Of a stretch of 5,041 bases of DNA, positions 1 through 4,709 are shown in pieces. The position numbers and the translations under genes are program-made. The notes under the pieces were generated by a model. That model had not been told where the DNA came from. It did no database searches and saw nothing but the letters and a program-made list of their open reading frames with translations. The stretch is from Anaerolineales bacterium (GTDB lineage: Bacteria > Chloroflexota > Anaerolineae > Anaerolineales > Villigracilaceae), in the NCBI GenBank assembly GCA_016789205.1, contig JAEURF010000132.1, positions 1-5,041 on the forward strand. Direction: 5' to 3'. Each line of letters starts with the position of its first letter. The stretch's first letter is position 1.

Positions 1-1
1 C

Positions 2-280
2 TTTAAGAAAAATAAAATTTTCAACATTCCAGATTTTCTGTGTAATGCTGGTGGCGTAACTACATCTTATTTTGAACAAGTACAAAATGACATGAATTTC
101 TATTGGTCGAAAGATGAAGTGCTTCAACGCTTAGACCAAAAGATGACCTCCGCTTTCAATGCTGTGCTAGAGCGCAGTACCAATGAAAAAGTTTACATGC
201 GCGATGCCGCTTATATGGTGGCAATTGACCGCGTAGTGACCGCGATGGAATTACGAGGCTGGCTAACTGGGAATGCTTAA
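2..280 (+). CDS. Glutamate dehydrogenase (Glu/Leu/Phe/Val family), C-terminal 92 residues, 5' truncated by window edge
   Basis: The reading frame is open from base 2 to a TAA at 278-280; the ATG at 92 is internal. The visible part reads IPDFLCNAGGVTTSYFEQVQN, then a Trp/Glu-rich helix and an end of the form MRDAAYMVAIDRVV...LRGW. This is the conserved C-terminal segment of hexameric NAD(P)-dependent glutamate dehydrogenases, where the NAGGVT-SYFE motif closes the nucleotide-binding domain and the final helices return to the hinge. These enzymes interconvert glutamate and 2-oxoglutarate plus ammonia in the cytoplasm. The family assignment is confident. Coenzyme choice cannot be judged, because the dinucleotide-binding loop and catalytic Lys/Asp lie outside the window. 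Leucine or phenylalanine dehydrogenase is less likely given the SYFEQVQN stretch. The gene is followed by a strong terminator, so it ends its transcript. Confidence 0.93.
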   Translation, partial: FKKNKIFNIPDFLCNAGGVTTSYFEQVQNDMNFYWSKDEVLQRLDQKMTSAFNAVLERSTNEKVYMRDAAYMVAIDRVVTAMELRGWLTGNA

Positions 281-284
281 GAGC

Positions 285-315
285 AGAGAATTAGAGATTA
301 GAGCCTAGAGATTAG
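285..315. repeat. Degenerate heptamer array, unit TAGAGAT (left block)
   Basis: Consecutive 7-nt units run AGAGAAT (285), TAGAGAT (292), TAGAGCC (299), TAGAGAT (306) and TAG (313). The 10-mer TAGAGATTAG occurs at 292-301 and again at 306-315. The block lies directly after the glutamate dehydrogenase stop and its end runs into the terminator stem. Its core GAGATTAG has an exact reverse complement at 437-444, just upstream of the next gene. The function is unknown; similar short-period arrays occur in other spacers of this window. Confidence 0.55.
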
Positions 316-351
316 TGGACTCGTCTGTAGATGAGTCCACTTTTTATTTTT
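314..351 (+). terminator. Rho-independent terminator after glutamate dehydrogenase
   Basis: GTGGACTCGTC (315-325) pairs with GATGAGTCCAC (330-340) across the 4-nt loop TGTA, giving 11 pairs with a single G-U wobble; A314 and T341 can add a twelfth. The stem is followed at once by TTTTTATTTTT (341-351). A strong stem with a U-tract is the classic intrinsic terminator form. It is 34 nt after the stop of the upstream gene and separates it from the glutaryl-CoA dehydrogenase gene. Confidence 0.92.
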
Positions 352-405
352 CGCTTCTTTCTTGACTTTGAAATTGATTCTGTTTCATCAAACATTATCT
401 ACATT

Positions 406-414
406 TGATACAAT
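406..414 (+). promoter_or_regulatory. Possible extended -10 promoter element for the glutaryl-CoA dehydrogenase gene
   Basis: TGATACAAT matches the extended -10 form TGnTATAAT with one mismatch, and lies 39 nt before the ATG at 454, downstream of the terminator. No -35 hexamer is well spaced: TTGACT (362-367) and TTGATT (374-379) are too far upstream. An extended -10 can work without a good -35, but AT-rich DNA yields such matches by chance. The gene needs its own promoter because a strong terminator precedes it. Confidence 0.35.
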
Positions 415-421
415 CCCAATT

Positions 422-444
422 ACTATTCACTATTACCTAATCTC
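422..444. repeat. Degenerate heptamer array, unit ACTATTM (right block)
   Basis: Three 7-nt units follow each other: ACTATTC (422), ACTATTA (429) and CCTAATC (436), then TC. CTAATCTC at 437-444 is the exact reverse complement of GAGATTAG at 294-301 and 308-315, so this block can be read as a decayed inverted partner of the left block. It ends directly at the ribosome binding site (GAGGAA, 445-450) of the next gene. The match is short and the pairing role is uncertain. Confidence 0.4.
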
Positions 445-453
445 GAGGAACTT

Positions 454-1629
454 ATGACCAAACAAACCTTCAAATGGGATGACCCTTTTTTACTCAATGA
501 CCAACTGACAGACGAAGAACGCATGATTCGTGATACTGCCAGAAAATACTGTCAGGATAAATTAATGCCACGCATTCTCGAAGCCAATCGCAACGAAATT
601 TTCCACAGAGAAATTATGGACGAAATGGGAAGCCTCGGGTTGTTAGGCTCAACTATCCCCGAAGAATATGGAGGCGCGGGTTTGAATCATGTTGCCTATG
701 GATTAATCGCCCGTGAAGTGGAGCGGGTCGATAGTGGTTATCGTTCTGCAATGAGTGTACAAAGTTCATTGGTCATGTATCCAATCTATGCGTATGGAAC
801 CGAAGAACAAAGAAAAAAATATTTGCCCAAATTAGCAAGTGGAAAATTAATTGGCTGTTTTGGACTCACTGAACCGAATCATGGCTCTGACCCCGGCAGT
901 ATGGAAACGCGCGCCAAAAAAGTAGATGGCGGATATATGTTGCAAGGCAACAAAATGTGGATTACCAATTCACCCATTGCAGATGTGTTTGTCGTTTGGG
1001 CAAAACTAGATGGCGAAATTCGAGGTTTCATTTTAGAAAAAGGTATGAAAGGTTTATCTGCCCCAAAGATTGAAGGCAAGTTTAGTTTACGCGCCAGTGC
1101 AACAGGCGAAATTGTGATGAATGAAGTCTTTGTGCCTGATGAAAATTTATTACCAAATGTCTCTGGCTTGAAAGGTCCGTTTGGATGTTTGAATAAAGCC
1201 CGTTATGGAATTTCATGGGGTGCATTAGGCGCGGCAGAATTTTGTTGGCACGCCGCGAGACAATATACATTAGACCGTCCGCAGTTTGGTCGTCCGCTTG
1301 CCGCGAATCAAATCATTCAATTGAAATTAGCGAATATGATGACTGAAATTACATTGGGGTTACAAGGTGCTTTACGTGTTGGGCGATTAATTGATGAAGA
1401 TAAAGCCACGCCTGAAATGATTTCGTTGGTCAAAAGAAATTCATGTGGCAAAGCCTTAGAGATTGCCAGAACCTCACGAGACATGCATGGTGGCAACGGT
1501 GTATCAGATGAATTTCATGTGATACGTCACATGATGAATTTAGAAGCGGTCAATACTTATGAAGGCACACATGATATTCATGCTTTGATTTTAGGCAGAG
1601 CGCAAACAGGAATTCAGGCGTTTTCTTAA
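454..1629 (+). CDS. gcdH: Glutaryl-CoA dehydrogenase (decarboxylating, FAD-dependent acyl-CoA dehydrogenase family)
   Basis: This 391-residue protein matches the mature length of glutaryl-CoA dehydrogenase and reads much like the human enzyme throughout. The enzyme oxidises and decarboxylates glutaryl-CoA to crotonyl-CoA in lysine, tryptophan and aromatic breakdown, passing electrons to electron-transfer flavoprotein. Visible markers are the ERVDSGYRSAMSVQSSLV segment (90-107) with the Arg (97) that family knowledge assigns to binding the glutaryl carboxylate, the flavin-contacting GCFGLTEPNHGSDP (134-147), WITNSP (169-174), KFSLRASATG (209-218), DRPQFGRPLA (274-283), RDMHGGNG (342-349) and catalytic base Glu370 in TYEGTHDIH. 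Glu90 and Tyr369 match the residues I recall as typical of decarboxylating rather than non-decarboxylating forms. The ATG has GAGGAA at 445-450, and the FKWDDP...QLT N-terminus aligns with the family, so the start is secure. It has its own spacer on each side and converges with the rhodanese gene. Confidence 0.95.
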   Translation: MTKQTFKWDDPFLLNDQLTDEERMIRDTARKYCQDKLMPRILEANRNEIFHREIMDEMGSLGLLGSTIPEEYGGAGLNHVAYGLIAREVERVDSGYRSAMSVQSSLVMYPIYAYGTEEQRKKYLPKLASGKLIGCFGLTEPNHGSDPGSMETRAKKVDGGYMLQGNKMWITNSPIADVFVVWAKLDGEIRGFILEKGMKGLSAPKIEGKFSLRASATGEIVMNEVFVPDENLLPNVSGLKGPFGCLNKARYGISWGALGAAEFCWHAARQYTLDRPQFGRPLAANQIIQLKLANMMTEITLGLQGALRVGRLIDEDKATPEMISLVKRNSCGKALEIARTSRDMHGGNGVSDEFHVIRHMMNLEAVNTYEGTHDIHALILGRAQTGIQAFS

Positions 1630-1634
1630 AAGCA

Positions 1635-1697
1635 GACCGTTGACGATAGACCGCAGACCGCTATTTATTCATGGTCTATTGTCTACCGTCAACGGTC
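1635..1697. repeat. Inverted pair of heptamer arrays (GACC/GGTC core) between convergent genes
   Basis: The left arm (1635-1659) has GAC cores at exact 7-nt steps: GACC 1635, GACG 1642, GACC 1649, GACC 1656. The right arm (1673-1697) has the complementary cores GGTC 1673, TGTC 1680, CGTC 1687, GGTC 1694. The 25-nt arms are complementary at 21 positions, including an unbroken 11-bp outer stem (GACCGTTGACG with CGTCAACGGTC), across a 13-nt AT-rich loop. The element fills the 74-nt gap between the stops of gcdH and the rhodanese gene. It may work as a two-way transcription barrier, but only the minus strand has a weak T-run (TTTT) after the stem. Confidence 0.8.
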
Positions 1698-1703
1698 AAT
1701 TGT

Positions 1704-2174
1704 TTAAGGTTCTGTTGGATACCCTGCATTCACCCATGCTTCAAACCCACCTAATAAGGCTTGCACATTTTCATAACCATTGTGTAACAGTAAGAATGCC
1801 GCACGGGCACTCGTGTGTTCATTCGGTCAGGTACAGTAGGTGATTATCCAATCTGTTTTTTCAAGCGAAACACTGTTGATGTTTGTTTCAAATATATCTA
1901 GTGGAATAGAAATCGCATCTTTGGCATGAAGTTCTGAGTATGCTTGCGCGCTTCGCACATCTACAAAGATAGCTTGACCTGAATCCACTGCCGCTTTTGC
2001 ATCACTGAGCGAGATGCGCGGAACTTCATCTTCTGTGCGCGGCAAGCCATTTTGTATCTGCGGATTAAATGGCGCAGTCGGCAGGGCTGATGGGTCGCTG
2101 GGCGACAAGGCATTACAAGCCAGCGTTGCTACAATGAGAATTGAAAAAGCAATTAGGCTTTTTTTGTTTTTCAT
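1704..2174 (-). CDS. Rhodanese-domain lipoprotein with in-frame TGA read as probable selenocysteine (Cys-Thr-Sec)
   Basis: Read from the ATG at 2174 to the TAA at 1704-1706, with the TGA at 1827-1829 decoded, the product has 156 residues with Sec at 116. Residues 1-20 form a basic, hydrophobic signal peptide ending in a lipobox-like TLAC (Cys20; Thr at -3 is not ideal), followed by a Pro/Ser-rich linker, so a membrane-anchored extracytoplasmic protein is likely. The rhodanese domain follows: FVDVRS (70-75), H83-x6-IPL (90-92), WIITYC (109-114) with Cys114 at the canonical catalytic position, then T115-U116-PNEHTSARAA and the C-terminal GYENVQALLGGFEAW typical of the fold. Stopping at the TGA would remove the active-site helix and the last strand and helices. 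AAGGAG (2179-2184) lies only 4 nt before the ATG. It is 49 nt downstream of pepF on the same strand. Single-domain rhodaneses move sulfur or act in thiol redox; the substrate here is unknown. The alternative is a pseudogene with one nonsense mutation (Cys TGY to TGA). Confidence 0.75.
1794..1829 (-). promoter_or_regulatory. Candidate bacterial SECIS element directly after the in-frame UGA
   Basis: Counting the U of UGA as 1 in the mRNA, nt 6-10 (GAAUG) pair with 32-36 (CAUUC), nt 13 pairs with 30, and nt 15-18 (CACG) pair with 25-28 (CGUG). A14-C29 is a mismatch and A11, A12, G31 form a small internal loop. The apical loop AGUGCC (nt 19-24) starts 16 nt after the UGA and has G at its second position followed by U. 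This fits what I know of the bacterial SECIS model: a coding-region hairpin, apical loop about 16-37 nt after UGA, conserved G in the first two loop positions. No clear bulged U is seen in the stem. It was folded by eye, without an energy calculation. Confidence 0.6.
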
Positions 2175-2186
2175 GTTTCTCCTTTT

Positions 2187-2222
2187 ATTTTGTAGAGCGA
2201 GGTCACCTCGCTCCTACAAAAT
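2187..2222. repeat. Near-perfect palindrome between pepF and the rhodanese gene
   Basis: ATTTTGTAGAGCGAGG (2187-2202) is the reverse complement of CCTCGCTCCTACAAAAT (2206-2222) except for one extra base in the right arm, with loop TCA. It starts 1 nt after the pepF stop and ends 2 nt before the AAGGAG of the rhodanese gene. Neither strand shows a T-run after the stem, so it is not a standard intrinsic terminator. It could stabilise or process the pepF-rhodanese transcript. I have an impression that GAGCGAGGT-type palindromes recur in Chloroflexota genomes, but cannot confirm it here. Confidence 0.8.
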
Positions 2223-2223
2223 A

Positions 2224-4026
2224 TTACAACTGACAATATCTTTCCACACGTTTGCCGATAATTGCTAAACTATCTGCCCAGAATTTTTTCGTGCGGATAT
2301 TGATGCCGAATTTGTCAGCTAAATCTGCGGCGCGGGCTTCGCCAGTAGAGGCTAATAAATTTTTATATGCAGTTACAAACTCAGCACCGCGTTGTTGATA
2401 AATTGCATATAGACCTGTTGCAAATAACAAGCCAAAGGCGTAAGGATAGTTATAAAACGAGAATCCGCTGGCGTAGTAATGAGGCTTCCACGTCCACATA
2501 TATTTTTGTAGATATCTTTCATCTAAGCCTGCGCCGAAAGTTGCTTTTTGTGCGCGTTCCATAATGTCGTTCAAATCATCAGCAGAAAGTTCCGATTGTG
2601 CGCGTTTTTCAAAAACTTCTTTTTCAAACAAATAGCGTGAATAAATATCCACGACCACTTGAGAGGCATTGTTCATTTGTGCTTCAAGAATCGCTAACAC
2701 TTCTTGCGGGTCTGTAGTTTCTTTCAATGCCGCTTCGGTGACGATGGTTTCACACATGATAGAAGCGGTTTCTGCCAAAGTCATTGGTGTGTTTTGTTGA
2801 ATGGGTGTCTTGTTGGCTTGATACGCACATTCATTATGAAAAGCATGACCCAATTCATGCGCCAATGTACTGACTTGGTCAAATGAACCATCGAAGTTCA
2901 TCAGGATGCGACTTTCTTTTACACCTTCCACGCCCATACAAAATGCGCCACCACGTTTGCCTTCGCGTTGTTCTGCATCTACCCAATTATTATCAAATGC
3001 ACGTTTTGCAAATGTGCCAAGTTCTGGTGAAAATTTATTGAAGTTATTCACAATGAAGTCACAGGCTTCTTTCCATGAATAGACTTTATCGGTCTTGCCC
3101 ATCGGAGCAAACAAATCCCACCAGGCTAATTTTTCTTTGCCAATCAATTTGGCTTTGTGTTTGAAATATTTTTCAAACATCGGGAATGAATCTTTCATTG
3201 CACCAAGCATGGCATTTAATGTGGCGCGGTCAATGCGGGCAAAATCAATCGAAGCATGAACAGCATCTTCACGTCCGCGTTTTTTATCCAATGTTAAAGT
3301 TTCGCCTTTGACTCCATTCATACAAGCCGCCAAAGTTTCTTGCACACTTTCCCATGCTTTATTTTCGGCTTCATAACCACGTCGGCGTGTGGCTTCATCT
3401 GGATGTGAACGCAAGTTAATCAAAGCAGGCATTGGCATCTTTTGCACTTTGCCATCCAATTCAAAATCAACCGTCATTTGAGAAGTGAGCACACCTTGTA
3501 ATTTGCCGAAGGCGTTGCCCCCGCTCAAGGTCAGTTCTGCGGCGAGAATTTCCTCCGCTTCGCTCATCAAATATTTGGATTGCTCCGCCGCTTCATTCAA
3601 CGCAAATTCATGCTCACCTGCGGAGGCATTTGTCTTCACCGCTTTTTTGATGGCTGGTTTACCTAACTTGCCAGCCCACGCTTGAAATTTGGTGTTGAGA
3701 ATATTGGCTTTGACAGCAATCTGCTCATATTCCGATTCGATACGTTTGGCTTCTTTGTTATGAGAATCAGTCGAAACGAAAGAATAAATATATGGGTTGA
3801 GCGTGCCGGAGAGTTCAAAAATTTTGTTGAAGCGCTCTGTAGCTTCGCCGAGCAATTTACCAAGTTTCTTTGAATCTGTTTTTGCATTGGCTTTGCTGGC
3901 TTTGTTCAAAAACGCTTCCATATCATCTAACATGGTTTTATATTGTTTAATGGCATTTTTGAATTGCTTTGAATCAAGTGAGGGATACACATTCGTCAAA
4001 TCCCAGCGAGGTATAGATGTAGTCAT
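2224..4026 (-). CDS. pepF: Oligoendopeptidase F, zinc metallopeptidase of family M3
   Basis: The 600-residue product has the usual length and order of the pepF/M3 family. An N-terminal helical region (about 1-200) begins with the typical WDLTNVYPSLDS and includes SYEYEQ-like helices that cap the active-site channel. The catalytic domain follows, with HELGH at 390-394 (zinc ligands His390 and His394, catalytic Glu391), third ligand Glu419 in MTLAETAS, and a C-terminal KPHYYASGFSFYNYPYAFG (514-532) with the conserved His/Tyr residues that bind substrate and stabilise the transition state. No signal peptide is present, so it should act in the cytoplasm, cutting short peptides of roughly 7-20 residues during peptide recycling. 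The start has AAGGAG at 4035-4040 with 8-nt spacing and is followed at once by a conserved N-terminus. The stop is TAA. Substrate size range is family knowledge. Nothing in the gene looks degraded. Confidence 0.96.
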   Translation of the reverse strand: MTTSIPRWDLTNVYPSLDSKQFKNAIKQYKTMLDDMEAFLNKASKANAKTDSKKLGKLLGEATERFNKIFELSGTLNPYIYSFVSTDSHNKEAKRIESEYEQIAVKANILNTKFQAWAGKLGKPAIKKAVKTNASAGEHEFALNEAAEQSKYLMSEAEEILAAELTLSGGNAFGKLQGVLTSQMTVDFELDGKVQKMPMPALINLRSHPDEATRRRGYEAENKAWESVQETLAACMNGVKGETLTLDKKRGREDAVHASIDFARIDRATLNAMLGAMKDSFPMFEKYFKHKAKLIGKEKLAWWDLFAPMGKTDKVYSWKEACDFIVNNFNKFSPELGTFAKRAFDNNWVDAEQREGKRGGAFCMGVEGVKESRILMNFDGSFDQVSTLAHELGHAFHNECAYQANKTPIQQNTPMTLAETASIMCETIVTEAALKETTDPQEVLAILEAQMNNASQVVVDIYSRYLFEKEVFEKRAQSELSADDLNDIMERAQKATFGAGLDERYLQKYMWTWKPHYYASGFSFYNYPYAFGLLFATGLYAIYQQRGAEFVTAYKNLLASTGEARAADLADKFGINIRTKKFWADSLAIIGKRVERYCQL

Positions 4027-4057
4027 TTGGGGAACTCCTTAAGAGAAAGATACGTCA

Positions 4058-4066
4058 AGTATAACA
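4058..4066 (-). promoter_or_regulatory. Possible extended -10 promoter element for pepF
   Basis: On the minus strand TGTTATACT matches TGnTATAAT with one mismatch. It would place the transcript start near 4051, leaving a leader of about 25 nt that contains the AAGGAG at 4035-4040. No convincing -35 hexamer is seen 16-18 nt upstream, so this relies on the extended -10. Confidence 0.4.
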
Positions 4067-4076
4067 AAAAGCAAAA

Positions 4077-4136
4077 GACCTTAGATTTGTGACTTTTGAC
4101 CTGTAACCTTAAACTGAAATTGGAGTAAAGTTAACC
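4077..4136. repeat. Degenerate heptamer array (core RAYY) between divergent genes
   Basis: The cores GACC 4077, GATT 4084, GACT 4091, GACC 4098, AACC 4105 and AACT 4112 fall at exact 7-nt steps, and AACC at 4133 is still in phase after two unrecognisable units. CAAAAG (4072-4077) can pair with CTTTTG (4093-4098). The array fills most of the spacer between divergently transcribed pepF and the gene at 4153 and ends at the latter's ribosome binding site (GGAGG, 4140-4144). It has the same period and GACC-type core as the element at 1635-1697. Function unknown. Confidence 0.6.
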
Positions 4137-4152
4137 TACGGAGGCAGTTCTT

Positions 4153-4626
4153 ATGAAACAAGATAAATTTCTGACAGGCATTCTAATTGGCATTGGCGCA
4201 TTGATTGTGCTGGCATTGGTTTTGTTTTTCACGCGCCAAGAAAAACGCGAGTATGTTTCAGACTCAACACCCGAAGGTGTAACGCATAACTATATATTAG
4301 CGGTTTTGAATAAAGATTACGAAAAAGCATATAGCTACATTGCAGATTTAGATAACAAACCCACTTATGATGAATTTCGACAATCTTTCTTAAATGGCAT
4401 GGTCAACCCGGATAATGTTGGTGTGGATATTGCTGAGGTTGAAGTCAGTGGCAATGATGCATCTGTCAACTTGACGATTTATTATTCTTATAATGACCCA
4501 TTTTCAAGCCGTTATGGAAGCCCAGACCGTGCAAACTTGGTCAAGCAAAACGGCGCATGGAAGTTAAGTTACATGCCCTATAGTTTTTGGGATTACAACT
4601 GGTATCAAGAACCGTATAAGCCGTGA
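4153..4626 (+). CDS. Small membrane-anchored protein with NTF2-like extracytoplasmic domain, function unknown
   Basis: The 157-residue product has a short basic N-terminus, one hydrophobic segment (about residues 8-27, GILIGIGALIVLALVLFF) and a positive flank (RQEKR), predicting a single-pass anchor with the rest outside. From about residue 38 the pattern STPEGVTHNYILAVLNKDYE, then a helix-rich part, then alternating strands ending in LVKQNGAWKLSYMPYSFW, is typical of NTF2-like or DUF4878-like domains: helices followed by a curved sheet whose last strand carries G-x-WK. I do not recognise a specific family and no catalytic residue stands out, so binding or a structural role is more likely than catalysis. 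GGAGG (4140-4144) is 8 nt before the ATG. The stop TGA is followed in frame at once by TAA. The C-terminus is rich in aromatic residues. The next gene follows on the same strand after an 83-nt spacer. Confidence 0.85.
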   Translation: MKQDKFLTGILIGIGALIVLALVLFFTRQEKREYVSDSTPEGVTHNYILAVLNKDYEKAYSYIADLDNKPTYDEFRQSFLNGMVNPDNVGVDIAEVEVSGNDASVNLTIYYSYNDPFSSRYGSPDRANLVKQNGAWKLSYMPYSFWDYNWYQEPYKP

Positions 4627-4633
4627 TAATGTA

Positions 4634-4693
4634 CACAAGTAGATAAGTAAGCAAGTAAACAAGTAAACCTGTGTACCTGTATACCTGTTTACT
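4634..4693. repeat. Inverted octamer arrays (AAGTAAAC / ACCTGTNT) between two plus-strand genes
   Basis: AAGT recurs at exact 8-nt steps at 4637, 4645, 4653 and 4661, then ACCTGT at 4667, 4675 and 4683, also at 8-nt steps. The right side (4671-4693) is largely the reverse complement of 4646-4668, with mismatches again spaced at about 8 nt; GTACAC (4631-4636) also pairs with GTGTAC (4671-4676), so more than one pairing register is possible. The element fills most of the gap between the stop at 4626 and the ribosome binding site at 4697-4702. No T-run follows, so it is not a standard terminator. Confidence 0.75.
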
Positions 4694-4709
4694 CCTAAAG
4701 GACTAACAC

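Noticed and set aside
362..379. TTGACT or TTGATT as -35 boxes for gcdH
   Set aside because: Neither has a -10 hexamer of good quality at 15-19 nt; the best -10 (409-414) is about 29 nt or more away.
1827..1829. TGA read as Trp or Gly through an alternative genetic code
   Set aside because: The 4153 gene uses TGA as its stop, Trp is encoded by TGG throughout, and neither residue fits the position where relatives are recalled to have Cys.
1640..1843. Plus-strand open frame of 67 codons
   Set aside because: It starts inside the inverted heptamer element and then runs antisense to the 3' part of the rhodanese frame, whose protein is clearly recognisable; no ribosome binding site.
1827..2174. 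A complete 115-residue protein ending at the TGA at 1827
   Set aside because: It would end inside the rhodanese active-site loop, directly after Tyr-Cys-Thr, lacking the rest of the fold that is encoded in frame immediately downstream.
1704..2174. Rhodanese gene as a plain nonsense-mutated pseudogene
   Set aside because: Not excluded, but there is only one stop, no frameshift, an intact downstream domain and a SECIS-like hairpin at the right distance; decay would normally add other damage.
2187..2222. Intrinsic terminator of pepF
   Set aside because: The stem is strong, but no U-run follows it on either strand; the minus strand continues with AAAAGGAG.
2014..2268. Plus-strand open frame of 84 codons
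   Set aside because: It is antisense to the rhodanese signal peptide region and the pepF end and runs through the palindrome; composition is that of a shadow frame.
3797..4042. Plus-strand open frame of 81 codons over the pepF start
   Set aside because: Antisense to the conserved pepF N-terminus, without a ribosome binding site.
4634..4693. CRISPR array or protein-binding iteron origin
   Set aside because: Units are only 8 nt, have no unique spacers between them and turn into their inverted complement; no cas or replication genes nearby.
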